The notes under the pieces were generated by a model. It was not told the DNA's origin and did no database searches. It saw only the letters and a program-made list of their open reading frames with translations. A program made the translations under genes and the position numbers. Below are positions 25,785 through 34,123 of a stretch of DNA of 64,000 bases, one piece after another. The DNA lies in NCBI RefSeq assembly GCF_021654575.1, contig NZ_AP024488.1:5731501-5795500 (forward strand), read 5' to 3'. Numbering within the stretch: the first letter of the stretch is position 1; each line of letters begins with the position of its first letter. The stretch comes from Desulfoluna limicola (GTDB taxonomy: Bacteria; Desulfobacterota; Desulfobacteria; Desulfobacterales; Desulfolunaceae).

Positions 25785-26201
25785 ATGGGACATGTGATTA
25801 CGGATCGGTGCGTGGGGTGCGGCGTGTGCCTGGCCATGTGCCCGGTGGGAGCTGTGTCCGGCGACAAAAATGGACCCCACGCTGTCAATCGTCAGCTCTG
25901 TATCGATTGTGGCACCTGTGGACGTGTCTGCACCAAGGGGGCTGTGGAAGATGGCGCAGGCCGGGGTGTGGCACGGGTAAAACCCTCCCTTTGGGAGAGG
26001 CCCGTCATCGACATGGGGGCCTGTTACGCTTGCGAGAATTGCGTGGCTGCCTGCCCCGTGGGAGCCCTTGCCATGGCCGATGAGGCACTGGACCTGACTC
26101 TGAACTATGCGGTCCTTGCCGAGGCAAAACGTTGCGTCTCCTGCAACTGGTGTGTCACGGCGTGTCAGTTTGATGCGATTTCCATGGAGGGGACAGCATG
26201 A
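25785..26201 (+). CDS. Four-cluster 4Fe-4S ferredoxin, partner of AOR
   Basis: 138 aa. Four CxxCxxCxxxC-type knuckles are visible: CVGCGVCLAMCP, CIDCGTCGRVC, CYACENCVAACP and CVSCNWCVTAC, so up to four 4Fe-4S clusters in a HycB/NrfC-like polyferredoxin. It overlaps the AOR start by 4 bases (ATGA) and should carry electrons between AOR and the cell's ferredoxin or membrane pool. No signal peptide, so cytoplasmic. GGGGGGGC upstream sets the ATG. Confidence 0.9.
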   Translation: MGHVITDRCVGCGVCLAMCPVGAVSGDKNGPHAVNRQLCIDCGTCGRVCTKGAVEDGAGRGVARVKPSLWERPVIDMGACYACENCVAACPVGALAMADEALDLTLNYAVLAEAKRCVSCNWCVTACQFDAISMEGTA

Positions 26202-28072
26202 AAGAGATTCAAGGAACGAGCAACCGTTATCTCTGCATCGACATGACAACAAAGACCTGGGCTGTTCAAAAAATTTCAACGGAAGATTTACGCCTATATC
26301 TCGGGGGCAAGGGGCTGGGGATCAAACTTTTCTACGACCGCCTCAAGGATCGCCTGGGCAGCATCGATCCCCTGGGAGAGGAAAACCTTCTTATCTTTTC
26401 CAATGGCGTCCTCCTTTCCACGGGTGCGCCCTGCTCCGCGCGTTTTGAGGTGATCACCAAGTCACCCCTCACCGGCCTCATGGTGGCCTCCTCTTGCGGC
26501 GGCCCCCTCGGGGAGGCGAGCAAGACCGCCGGGTGGGACGGCATTATCGTTGCCGGCCGCGCCGAGGCTCCCACAGTGGTGCGTCTCGACAGCACAGGGG
26601 CCACCTTTGAATCCGGAGAGGCCTATTGGGGAATGGGCACCCATGAGGTGCAGGAGGCCCTTGGCATGACGGTAAAGGAGGGGGCTGCGGTCATCGGTCC
26701 CGCCGGAGAGAACCTTGTGCCCTTTGCCAATATTTGCTCCGGGCACCGTTTTGCCGGACGCGGCGGGGTGGGGGCCGTTATGGGGTCCAAGAACCTCAAG
26801 GCCATCGTGGCCCGGGGCAGGGAGTACAGGTGTGTACCCGTGGATCCTGTGATGTTCGAAAAGAACATGAAGAAGGTGAAGAAGCACATCCTTCGCAACA
26901 ACATGACCCAATCCTACCGCGCCTACGGCACCAACGCCAACGTGCGCCATGGGATTCGGACCGGTTATTCCCCGGTGCGCAACTTCCGGGACCGTTACCA
27001 TCCGGATATCGAGGCCACCTCCGGCGAGGCCATGGCCAAACGGTACTCCACCCGTCATTCCACCTGCCGTCACTGCATGGTGCTCTGCGGGCACAAAGGG
27101 CGCTATCCCGACGGTAAAATGCGCCAGATCCCGGAGTACGAAACCATCGGGCTTTTCGGGAGCAACATCGACAACTACGATCCGGACATCATTGGTGAGT
27201 GGAATGATTTGATGAATGAGCTGGGCATGGACACCATTTCTGCAGGAGGCGTCATTGCCTGGGCCATGGAGGCCGGTGAGAAAGGCCTGCGCAGGACCGA
27301 TCTTGCCTTCGGCAAGGTGGAGAACATCGCATGCACCCTTAAGGACATCGCCTTTCGACGGGGCGAAGGCGAGGACCTGGCCAGGGGGGTTCGCTGGATG
27401 AGCGAAACCTATGGTGGAACCGATTTTGCCATCCACGCCAAGGGGTTGGAGATTGCAGCATATGACCCGCGGGCCGCCTGGGGCCACGGTCTCTCCTACG
27501 CGGTTCATAACAAAGGGGGCTGCCATCTGGGATCCTACCTCATTGGGATGGAGGTGCTGCTGGGGTATATGCCCCGGCGCACCACCATCGGCAAGCACCA
27601 TTGGGTTGCCTTTCTGGAGGACCTCTACACCGGGATCAACTCCCTTCAGGGGTGCCTTTTCTCCGGATTCAGCATCATGACGGAGCCGGCCATTCCCAAG
27701 TATCTTCCCAAGGCGGCCTTGAATGTCTCCATGCTTTTTACACCCCGCACGTCGATGATGCTGATGAACTGGAGTGGTTTCAGCCGGTTTTTCTGGGCCA
27801 TCACCGGGCACCGGCTTACCCAGTGGGATTTCAAACGCGCCGGGGAACGCATCAACAAGCTGGAGCGTTACATGAATGTCCAGATGGGCATGAAGGCCGA
27901 GGAGGATACCCTGCCCAGGCGGTTTACAGAAGAATCCGTCACAAAATACCCCGAAACATCGGTGGTTCCCATCGAAAAAATGGTGAAACGCTATTACCGG
28001 ATTCGGGGGTACGACCCTGCAACCGGTGGGCCGACGGAAGCCCAGCTGCAAAAGCTGGGGGTGATGCTCTAA
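26198..28072 (+). CDS. aor: Tungsten-dependent aldehyde:ferredoxin oxidoreductase family protein
   Basis: 624 aa, the usual AOR length. N-terminal domain: YLCIDMTTKTWAVQKIS and LGGKGLGIKLFYDRL. Pterin-binding features: APCSARFEVITKSPLTGLMVASSCGGPLGEASKTAGWDGIIV. The 4Fe-4S cluster ligands are Cys290, Cys293 and Cys297 (TCRHCMVLC) and Cys486 (LQGCLFSG), at positions equivalent to Cys288/291/295/494 of the Pyrococcus enzyme. It oxidises aldehydes to acids with ferredoxin, or a related substrate, in the cytoplasm. Coupled to a ferredoxin upstream and a radical SAM gene 16 bases downstream. Tungsten supply fits the WtpABC genes at 56-59 kb. Confidence 0.93.
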   Translation: MKEIQGTSNRYLCIDMTTKTWAVQKISTEDLRLYLGGKGLGIKLFYDRLKDRLGSIDPLGEENLLIFSNGVLLSTGAPCSARFEVITKSPLTGLMVASSCGGPLGEASKTAGWDGIIVAGRAEAPTVVRLDSTGATFESGEAYWGMGTHEVQEALGMTVKEGAAVIGPAGENLVPFANICSGHRFAGRGGVGAVMGSKNLKAIVARGREYRCVPVDPVMFEKNMKKVKKHILRNNMTQSYRAYGTNANVRHGIRTGYSPVRNFRDRYHPDIEATSGEAMAKRYSTRHSTCRHCMVLCGHKGRYPDGKMRQIPEYETIGLFGSNIDNYDPDIIGEWNDLMNELGMDTISAGGVIAWAMEAGEKGLRRTDLAFGKVENIACTLKDIAFRRGEGEDLARGVRWMSETYGGTDFAIHAKGLEIAAYDPRAAWGHGLSYAVHNKGGCHLGSYLIGMEVLLGYMPRRTTIGKHHWVAFLEDLYTGINSLQGCLFSGFSIMTEPAIPKYLPKAALNVSMLFTPRTSMMLMNWSGFSRFFWAITGHRLTQWDFKRAGERINKLERYMNVQMGMKAEEDTLPRRFTEESVTKYPETSVVPIEKMVKRYYRIRGYDPATGGPTEAQLQKLGVML

Positions 28073-28088
28073 GAAGGATGTTAAGGCG

Positions 28089-28895
28089 ATGGCATGTGAC
28101 GTGAGTGGCGGGGAGAACGATTTCCCGCACAAATGTGTGTCTGAGGTAATGTCCCGACACCTGAAGGGGCGCTGTATCGGTGTGAACCTCACACCGGATA
28201 AACGGTGCAACTACCGGTGCGTCTACTGCGAGGTGGATCGAAGTCTTCCTGCGCCTGCCGATGAATTCAGCCCCGCCATCTGCCGGGATGAATTGGAGGC
28301 CCTTCTGGCCAGGTTGCAGCGGGAAAAGACCCTTGATCAGATCCGGGGCATTGCCCTGGCAGGGGAAGGGGAACCCACCTCCTGTGTGCTTCTTCCCCAG
28401 GTTGTGGCGGAAGTGGCGGAGGCACTCCACCGTTACCGGATGCCGACCACCAGACTGGTTCTGATGACCAATGGCACCTGCCTTCATACGCCGTGTGCCA
28501 AGGACTCCCTGGCGCGGATGCGAGAGGCGGGGGGGGAGATCTGGATCAAGCTGGATGCGGGAACCCAGGTGCACATGAACGCCGTCAATGGAACCTTCTA
28601 CCCCATTGAAACCCTGACAGACAAAATTATCTCTGCAGGGTGCGACGGAGAGATTGTGCTGCACAGTGTTTTTCTGAATCGCCGCGGAGTGGCGCCTTCC
28701 CAGGAAGAGGTCTCTGCATACGTAGACCGGGTAAAAACAATCCGGACACGCGGAGCCCGGATTAAAAAGGTTCAGGTTTGCACCATCGCACGCCCCCTTG
28801 CGGAAGATGGTCTCACCCCCCTTAATTTTCACGCCCTCTCGGCCATTGCAGGGTGCCTTGAAGACGAGGCCGGGGTCAGGGTGGGGGTCCTGTAA
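28089..28895 (+). CDS. Radical SAM protein linked to AOR
   Basis: 268 aa. The radical SAM motif is CNYRCVYCEVD (Cys at about 39, 43, 46), preceded by CIGVNLTPDKR. A glycine-rich stretch, LAGEGEPTS, matches the SAM-binding GGE-like motif. Additional Cys near the C-terminus (VCTIA, GCL) are too few for a clear second cluster. A paralogue with the same CNYxCVYCEVDR motif is at 53159. Position directly after AOR suggests a role in modifying AOR or its cofactor, but the substrate is unknown. Ribosome site is imperfect (AAGG close to ATG). Confidence 0.85.
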   Translation: MACDVSGGENDFPHKCVSEVMSRHLKGRCIGVNLTPDKRCNYRCVYCEVDRSLPAPADEFSPAICRDELEALLARLQREKTLDQIRGIALAGEGEPTSCVLLPQVVAEVAEALHRYRMPTTRLVLMTNGTCLHTPCAKDSLARMREAGGEIWIKLDAGTQVHMNAVNGTFYPIETLTDKIISAGCDGEIVLHSVFLNRRGVAPSQEEVSAYVDRVKTIRTRGARIKKVQVCTIARPLAEDGLTPLNFHALSAIAGCLEDEAGVRVGVL

Positions 28896-28900
28896 AAATA

Positions 28901-29072
28901 ACTCCGGCGGCAAGGTGTGCCACCTTGAAAGCAGATTGCGAATGCGTTTTGCCCCTCGTTCCCCGGGTCAAGTCACATCCGCCTTTAAAACGAAAAACAA
29001 GCAAGAGCTGTTTTTTATGACCTGTTTGTCAAACTTTTCAAAAGTGTGGCCCCCGGCAGGGCCGCCGGAGGC
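28901..29072 (+). repeat. Modular palindromic repeat, complete
   Basis: ACTCCGGCGG 5 bases after the radical SAM stop, hp1 CAAGGTG-tgc-CACCTTG, hp2 with stem GCGAATGCG...CACATCCGC and loop CTCGTTCC, R arm with GGCCCCCGGCAGGGCC and CCGCCGGAGGC at 29062-29072. One of the best preserved copies. Confidence 0.9.
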
Positions 29073-29299
29073 AACGATGAGCTGCTTAGTTACCTCTATT
29101 CTTAGGTGACACGTCACCCTTTGATCGGTCGAATGACCGGAGCGCCAAGTGTGAAGGGATGCATTATGCGTGGCAAGCGCATGGGCTTCAGGTGGTTCAC
29201 CATCAACGCATGGGTTGGCGGATCCGTCGAAAAAAACTTGCCATGTTTATAGCTTTCAACAACACTAAGGCAGCTTCACATTTGTCATTGGCTTAGCCG

Positions 29300-29545
29300 T
29301 TAAGCAAAAATGCGAAGGAGAGCGACCCGAGGAACGAGGGGCGAGAGCATGTGCAACCTGCTTTCAAGGTGGCACACATTGTCGCCGGCGGGTCGTTTTT
29401 TGAAAGTGGCTCCCGCAACCTTTCCGGCAGACTCGTTGGCCCAGCCCCACAGGGCTTGCCAAGATCGGTGAAGCAGTAGATGAGCTCTTTGGGTCTGTTT
29501 GTTAAACTTTTCAAGGATTTGTCTCCCGGTATGGCCGCCGGAGGC
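29300..29545. repeat. Composite palindromic repeat: hp2, hp1, module D, R arm
   Basis: hp2 with loop CCCGAGGAACGAGGGG at about 29320, GCTTTC, hp1 CAAGGTGgcaCACATTG, then module D (CCGGCGGGTCGTTTTTTG) and an R arm ending CCGCCGGAGGC at 29535-29545. Two units appear to share one terminus. The 29073-29299 gap before it shows nothing else. Confidence 0.7.
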
Positions 29546-29583
29546 TTTTTTGAATCGTCACAAAATAAGGAAACCAGCGCGAT

Positions 29584-30234
29584 ATGGCGAAGAAACATGC
29601 GGATAAAATGATACCCCGCCTGCCGGTGAAGCAGGGGGGGCGTGAAAAGATGGAACGGATTCTGGAGTGCACCGAACAGCTCCTTATGGAGAAGAGCGCC
29701 GAAGACATCAGTATTTACGACATCGCCGATTTGTCGGGTCTCGCTGCCCAGACCATCTATCGCATTTTTCCCTCCCCGGCCTCAGCATGTTTTGCTTTGG
29801 CCAATCGCTACCTGGATGAGGTCGTCCGTTTCCAGGGAAACTCATCCATCTACGAAGAGTGCCGCACCTGGCAGGAAGCGGTGGTGGTGGGGTTCACTTC
29901 CATGCGGGATTATTTCCGGGCGCATCCCCAGGCCATGGGGCTGATGTTCGGGTCGGGTACTTCCCGCGAGATCAAGGCCGCCGACAGGGAGTGGGTTCGA
30001 AATCTCGCCGAAGAACTCATCTCTATTCTCATAGACCTCAAGCTTATCACCGAGCTGCCCAATATGGTTACCTACTTTCTCATCGCCATTGAGATAAACG
30101 ATGCCATCTGGAGTGTCTCCTACGACCATCATAAAGATATCACAGATTTTTATATGGAGGAGAGCATCCGCGCCGTCACCGCCTATATCAACCTCTACCT
30201 GCCTTCGTATCAGACCGCGACCTACATCGATTGA
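29584..30234 (+). CDS. TetR/AcrR family transcriptional regulator
   Basis: 216 aa. Helix-turn-helix near the N-terminus: REKMERILECTEQLLMEKSAEDISIYDIADLSGLAAQTIYRIFPSPASA (residues ~20-68). The rest is helical ligand domain (AIEINDAIWSVSYDHHKDITDFYMEE). Ribosome site AAGGA about 12 bases upstream. No target gene is adjacent in the same unit; a terminator follows at 30314. Function of the regulon unknown. Confidence 0.85.
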   Translation: MAKKHADKMIPRLPVKQGGREKMERILECTEQLLMEKSAEDISIYDIADLSGLAAQTIYRIFPSPASACFALANRYLDEVVRFQGNSSIYEECRTWQEAVVVGFTSMRDYFRAHPQAMGLMFGSGTSREIKAADREWVRNLAEELISILIDLKLITELPNMVTYFLIAIEINDAIWSVSYDHHKDITDFYMEESIRAVTAYINLYLPSYQTATYID

Positions 30235-30313
30235 CACCCACCGGCTTTCGGGTTGGTGCTTTTCGCGTGAAGCGCCGGTGAACCGGTCATTTGCAACGAA
30301 TCAGTTGAGCAAC

Positions 30314-30342
30314 AAAAGCCCCGCCTTGTGACAGGGGCTTTT
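30314..30342 (+). terminator. Intrinsic terminator
   Basis: AAAAGCCCC at 30314-30322 pairs with GGGGCTTTT at 30334-30342. Ends the TetR gene; the symmetric A and T runs make it likely to work in both directions. Confidence 0.85.
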
Positions 30343-30374
30343 GCTGTTTATTGGGAACTGTTCAATTCAATATT

Positions 30375-30560
30375 GCCTGCGGCGGCCCTGCCGGGGGCCA
30401 AACTTTTACCTGATCTGAAAAAGTGGGTTTAACAAACAGGGCTTAAAAAATTATCCTTGCATGAATACCGCTTTAAATGCGTATGTGATTTGCCCGAGGA
30501 ACGAGGGGCAAAGCGCCTACGCACCCAGCTTTCAAGGTGGCTCACCTTGCCGCCGGTGGC
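30375..30560 (-). repeat. Modular palindromic repeat, complete
   Basis: R arm on the left (GCCTGCGGCGGCCCTGCCGG, GGTTTAACAAACAGG), hp2 with loop GAGGAACG, GCTTTC, hp1 CAAGGTG-gct-CACCTTG, CCGCCGGTGGC at 30550-30560. Full-length architecture. Confidence 0.9.
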
Positions 30561-30617
30561 CTGTTTTTCGTCCATGCATGGAGATACACAGAGGGCTCGC
30601 GGGTTACATAAATACTA

Positions 30618-30658
30618 TTGACAGGGGTTGCGTGTTGGAATATGTGAACATATATTCA
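30618..30658 (+). promoter_or_regulatory. arsR promoter with SmtB/ArsR-type operator
   Basis: TTGACA (30618) and TATGTG (30641) are spaced 17 bases. Overlapping the -10 is TGAACA-ta-TATTCA at 30645-30658, which matches the SmtB-family 12-2-12 core TGAACA-N2-TATTCA. Indicates metal-released autorepression. Confidence 0.75.
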
Positions 30659-30672
30659 AATGAAGGAGCGCC

Positions 30673-31029
30673 ATGGACAACAGAATCGATACCTGCCAGG
30701 CCGAGTGCGTGCACACAGAGGTCGTGGACAAGGTAAACGCAAAAATGGAAGCCGATGAGACGCTGTTTCAGCTGGCGGAGTTGTTCAAGGCCCTTGGTGA
30801 TTCCACAAGGGTCAGGATTCTCCATGCCCTCTCGTTTTCCGAGCTGTGTGTCTGTGACCTGGCAAGCATTCTGAACATGAGCTCCTCGGCCGTGAGTCAC
30901 CAGCTCCGGGTCCTCCGGGGGCAAAAGATCGTGAAGTACCGAAAAGATGGCAAGAACGCCATCTACAGCTTAGATGACTCCCATGTGGCGACCCTGTTGG
31001 AGCAGGGCTTGCGGCATGTGAACGAATAG
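30673..31029 (+). CDS. ArsR/SmtB family metalloregulator
   Basis: 118 aa. The winged helix shows the typical LFKALGDSTRVRILHALSFSELCVCDLASILNMSSSAVSHQLRVLRGQKIVKYRKDGK. The ELCVCDLA Cys pair is the metal site of the alpha3N/alpha3 type; N-terminal TCQAECVH adds Cys and His as in CadC-like sensors. It likely represses itself and the downstream permease when metal is low. Binding sites with TGAACA are present upstream of both genes. GAAGGAG precedes the ATG. Confidence 0.9.
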   Translation: MDNRIDTCQAECVHTEVVDKVNAKMEADETLFQLAELFKALGDSTRVRILHALSFSELCVCDLASILNMSSSAVSHQLRVLRGQKIVKYRKDGKNAIYSLDDSHVATLLEQGLRHVNE

Positions 31030-31046
31030 TCGATATAAAGAAGAAC

Positions 31047-31071
31047 GCGGGAGACTTCTCCCGCTTTTTTT
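31047..31071 (+). terminator. Intrinsic terminator between arsR and the permease
   Basis: GCGGGAG (31047-31053), loop ACTT, CTCCCGC (31058-31064), then seven T. It separates the two genes, so the permease likely has its own promoter. Confidence 0.88.
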
Positions 31072-31083
31072 AAAGATTACATA

Positions 31084-31097
31084 TGAACATGTGGTCA
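31084..31097 (+). promoter_or_regulatory. Second ArsR-type operator, before the permease
   Basis: TGAACA-tg-TGGTCA at 31084-31097, an imperfect copy of the 30645 site, 24 bases before the permease start. Suggests the same ArsR protein controls the permease. Confidence 0.55.
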
Positions 31098-31120
31098 CAC
31101 GTTAACCATTAGGAGCCGGT

Positions 31121-32233
31121 ATGGTTTTACTTGAACAGATTCTCGCGGAAAGTTGGAACGTCCTCTGTCTTTCAGCACCCTACATGCTGTTTGGCTTTTT
31201 CATTGCAGGCCTTCTCAAGGCCTTTATCCCCGACGATTTTGTGGCCCGTCACCTTGGAAAGGAGAGCAAGGCAAGCCTGTTGAAGGCCTCACTCTTTGGT
31301 GTGCCCATCCCCTTGTGCAGCTGCGGGGTGCTTCCCGCCGCCGCCGGAATTCGCAAGCAGGGGGCAAGCAAAGGCGCCACCACCGCTTTTTTAATATCCA
31401 CCCCAGAGACCGGCGTGGACTCCATTGCCGTCACCTGGGCCCTCCTGGACCCCTTGATGGCCCTTTTGCGGCCCGTCTCGGCTTTTCTTACCGCCATGGT
31501 TACCGGTCAGCTGGTGCGAACCCTGGACCCCGATATTAAGCAGGAGGTGAAAAAAAACGCCCCCGTGGAGATGTTCGCCATGGCACCCGTTGCTGCCCCC
31601 ACCGCTGCCCCTTCGGGCGGCTGCGGGTGCGGATGTGCAGCCCCCGCCCCAGGCAAAAAGGCCACCATTATGGAGCGCCTTCGCATGGGCATGCGGTTCT
31701 CCTTCGGTGATCTCTTCACCGATATTTCAGGCTGGTTCTTTGTGGGGGTTGTGATTGCGGGCTTCATTACCGTTTTTGTTTCACCGGACCTCGTGGACGC
31801 CTACCTCGGCAACCCCCTGGTGGCCATGTTCGTGATGCTTATCGTCGGAACACCTCTTTACGTTTGTGCCACGGCCTCCACCCCCATCGCCGCAGCTCTC
31901 GTGCTCAAAGGGCTCAACCCCGGCGCCGCCCTGGTCTTCCTCCTGGCAGGGCCCGCCACCAACGCCGCAGCCCTCTCGGTCATCACAGGGATCCTGGGGA
32001 AAAAGTCCATGGTCCTCTACCTCATCGGGATCATGGTCTCTTCCTTTCTCCTCGGTTTTGCCGTGGACGCCGTCTACAGCATGACCGGCCTTTCCGCAGG
32101 GTGGCAGACTGGAGCTGAAGAGGCCGGACGCACCCTTATCGGCACCTTAAGCGCACTGGTCCTTTTTGGCCTCGTCCTCTTCGGCAGGGGGGGGCACGGA
32201 TCGTGCTCCGACCCGGCTTGTGAATGCGGGTAG
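31121..32233 (+). CDS. SO_0444-type Cu/Zn efflux permease family protein
   Basis: 370 aa of the ArsP/DUF318 permease superfamily, with about eight membrane helices. The conserved helix motif PLCSCGVLPAAAGIRKQGAS near residue 65 has the functional Cys pair. A central Cys-rich hydrophilic loop (GGCGCGCAAPAPGKK, ~165-180) and a Cys/His tail (GHGSCSDPACECG) are likely metal sites. TPLYVCATASTPIAAALVLKG is the second-half counterpart of the first motif. It exports metal or arsenical across the inner membrane; the exact metal is not set. Preceded by an ArsR gene and an ArsR-type operator. AGGAG 6 bases upstream. Confidence 0.85.
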   Translation: MVLLEQILAESWNVLCLSAPYMLFGFFIAGLLKAFIPDDFVARHLGKESKASLLKASLFGVPIPLCSCGVLPAAAGIRKQGASKGATTAFLISTPETGVDSIAVTWALLDPLMALLRPVSAFLTAMVTGQLVRTLDPDIKQEVKKNAPVEMFAMAPVAAPTAAPSGGCGCGCAAPAPGKKATIMERLRMGMRFSFGDLFTDISGWFFVGVVIAGFITVFVSPDLVDAYLGNPLVAMFVMLIVGTPLYVCATASTPIAAALVLKGLNPGAALVFLLAGPATNAAALSVITGILGKKSMVLYLIGIMVSSFLLGFAVDAVYSMTGLSAGWQTGAEEAGRTLIGTLSALVLFGLVLFGRGGHGSCSDPACECG

Positions 32234-32270
32234 GGATAGGTCATAGGCAATGGTTGATAGGGAAAAGCAA

Positions 32271-32373
32271 GCCTCCGGCGGCGAGGTGAGCCACCTCGAA
32301 AGCTGGTTGACGATGCGCTTTTCCCCTCGTTCCTCGTGGCAAAGCGCATCGGCGTTTGCCACGGGCTGCGGCC
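32271..32373 (+). repeat. Modular palindromic repeat with hp1, hp2 and hp3
   Basis: GCCTCCGGCGG, hp1 CGAGGTG-agc-CACCTCG, hp2 with stem GATGCGCTTTTCC...GGCAAAGCGCATC and loop CTCGTTCCTC, then a decayed hp3 (ACGGGCTGCGGCC). Follows the permease. Confidence 0.85.
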
Positions 32374-32417
32374 GACTCTAATGGTGGTGATTGTGTATAT
32401 GTTGCCAGCAGGTTTTC

Positions 32418-32456
32418 AATGCGATGTGCCCCCTTTTTCTTGGGGCAAATCGCATT
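32418..32456. repeat. Isolated hp2-like hairpin
   Basis: AATGCGATGTGCCCC pairs with GGGGCAAATCGCATT (one mismatch); the loop is T-rich and lacks GAGGAACG. Looks like a drifted hp2 outside a full copy. Confidence 0.5.
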
Positions 32457-32569
32457 CGCGTTTAAGGTGAAATATGGGTGCTGTTACCATAGGATCTGTA
32501 GTGATGGGCGTATTTGTGTGTTTAACTTAGACATTTATAGTGACAAGATTGTCGAGCTATCCTCTCGAG

Positions 32570-32604
32570 CCCTTAGCCCTTAGCCCTTAGCCCTTAGCCC
32601 TTAG
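32570..32604. repeat. Heptamer tandem repeat
   Basis: Five exact tandem copies of CCCTTAG (minus strand CTAAGGG). The last codons and stop of the YbjQ-family gene lie inside it. Confidence 0.95.
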
Positions 32605-33150
32605 CTTCACCGCTGTCCCATAGACCAGCAGCTCCGCAGCAGTCCCCACCACACTCGTCGTCATATAGCGGACATTGATAACGGCGTCGGCTCCCATCTC
32701 TTCTGCCTGGGCCTTCATCCTGTCCGTGGCCGTTGACCGGGCGCTTCCCATCATCTCAGTGTATTCTGTGAGCTCCCCACCGAGGATGAGCCTGACAATG
32801 GCGGAGAGGTCTTTGCCGAGCCATACGGCAAAGACCGTGTGGCCCTGGACCAGTCCCAGTATGTCGGTAATCTCCCGGTCGGGTAATTTGTCGCAGTTCA
32901 GGAGCAGCACTCTGTCATCGGCTTTTACGGACGGCGTTTTTCTATCCGCGGCGATCAATGCCCGCTGCTCGAAGGCAAGGGATCCCAGCACCACGAGGAT
33001 GCCCCCCAGGAGGGCAAACACCGCAAGCTTCAGCCACCAGGGCACGACCGGATCATCAGCCACCATCATGTACCATGGCATTCCGGCAAAGATCGCGATG
33101 AAAAGCCCGAACACAAACGCCAGTGATCCAATCTGTCGAAGTCCTTTCAT
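32587..33150 (-). CDS. YbjQ-family (heavy-metal-binding domain) protein with N-terminal membrane anchor
   Basis: 187 aa. Two membrane helices at the N-terminus (GSLAFVFGLFIAIFAGMPWYMM and LAVFALLGGILVVLGSLAF) precede a ~105-residue YbjQ domain: LVQGHTVFAVWLGKDLSAIVRLILGGELTEYTEMMGSARSTATDRMKAQAEEMGADAVINVRY, the family signature. The domain forms homopentamers in known structures; its role is unclear. The final residues KLRAKG are encoded by the tandem heptamer, so the original C-terminus may have been altered. AGGAGG upstream of the ATG. Confidence 0.85.
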   Translation of the reverse strand: MKGLRQIGSLAFVFGLFIAIFAGMPWYMMVADDPVVPWWLKLAVFALLGGILVVLGSLAFEQRALIAADRKTPSVKADDRVLLLNCDKLPDREITDILGLVQGHTVFAVWLGKDLSAIVRLILGGELTEYTEMMGSARSTATDRMKAQAEEMGADAVINVRYMTTSVVGTAAELLVYGTAVKLRAKG

Positions 33151-33381
33151 GGCTCCTCCTTTTGCATCTGCGGGTGCAATTGTGTTGCCGTATGTTTTTT
33201 TTTAGTTTATTGGATATTTTACCAGAAAAGGGCCGGTGGAGCTCCGGTTTTCAGCATTCACGATTTCGCATCAATCTGGCGTTGTTTTTCCTGTTATTTT
33301 CTTGAGGGCGGCATGGTTTTTCGGTAAATTTAGGTATGCCAAAATAAATTTGGTTAATCATGTTGGTGGAGGGCTTGACTG

Positions 33382-33696
33382 ATGATCGAGCAAAATCAAT
33401 TCGGGACCACGACGGATATGGTGATTGAGGAGATCGACGACCATGGCCTTAAGCGGATCATGGCCATCGATGACAGGGGACTCTACCTGACCAGCCCCGA
33501 GAAGGTTGGACGGCGCGTGGCGGACGTCAACCGGTACGGGGTGAACCGTATGGAGTTCAAGGTGATCCTGGAGTCCCTGGGCTATGACACGGAGGCGATC
33601 TTTGAGAAGAACAGGCACCGTGTCAGGGTAGAAGAGGGCTATACGCAAGCGAAGAAGAAAGTAAACCCCATCAAGGCATCCAAGAGGGGAGGATAG
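33382..33696 (+). CDS. Small protein of unknown function
   Basis: 104 aa, not recognised. The centre has alternating strands (TDMVIEEIDDHGLKRIMAIDDRGLYLTSPEKVGRRVADV) and the tail is strongly basic (AKKKVNPIKASKRGG). GGAGGG about 9 bases before the ATG. Stands alone after a promoter-like AT-rich gap; the basic tail suggests nucleic-acid or ribosome contact but nothing more can be said. Confidence 0.6.
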   Translation: MIEQNQFGTTTDMVIEEIDDHGLKRIMAIDDRGLYLTSPEKVGRRVADVNRYGVNRMEFKVILESLGYDTEAIFEKNRHRVRVEEGYTQAKKKVNPIKASKRGG

Positions 33697-33823
33697 GTAA
33701 AAAAAGGCAAGTAGGGCGAAAGGCGAATGGCTGAGGGCTGAAGGCCGGGGAATCGCTACGCTCTGGCAGGTAAAAACGGGCAAAAAGCTTTGGGCCAATG
33801 GGTAAACACCTTTACCGCTTGCC

Positions 33824-33950
33824 ACGGGCGCAGCCCGTAAGAAAATGTGATCGGCCCGGGGAATCCACCTTCGCCCTCATCTGTATGAGACCGTACATAC
33901 GATGGCAAGGGCTCCGGCGCGACAAGCAAGAGTCGGATGTATTTGCGAAC
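33824..33950. repeat. Diverged modular repeat with hp3
   Basis: hp3 ACGGGC-gca-GCCCGT at 33824-33838 and a drifted hp2/terminus remnant further right (GGGCTCCGGCGCG). Low identity. Confidence 0.45.
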
Positions 33951-34010
33951 CAGATTTCAATCTGGCTCAGATCGCTTTGCATGATGTCAACACGCATCAT
34001 GAAACCGGTG

Positions 34011-34123
34011 TCTCCTGCAGAGGCGATTGTGTGGTTTCAGCCTTGGCGCGAATGCCCGATAACGATGGCAGCGCCACAACCTTCACGCATTCGCCACAGG
34101 GTTTCAAGGTGCCCCCACCTTGG
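34011..34123 (-). repeat. Modular palindromic repeat at the 3' end of the RAYT gene
   Basis: Read on the minus strand, hp1 is CAAGGTG-gggg-CACCTTG, followed by CCTGTGGCGAATGCG and a GCGAATG...CATTCGC stem. It is the same subfamily as 34723 and 39628 and aligns with both. hp1 (34105-34122) contains the RAYT stop codon. Confidence 0.8.

Noticed and set aside
26462..28210. 582-codon frame antisense to AOR
   Set aside because: A GC-rich shadow of a gene with all AOR ligands intact on the other strand.
32570..32604. Phase-variation switch by the heptamer array
   Set aside because: A stop arises within one or two units in every frame, so unit number would barely change the protein.
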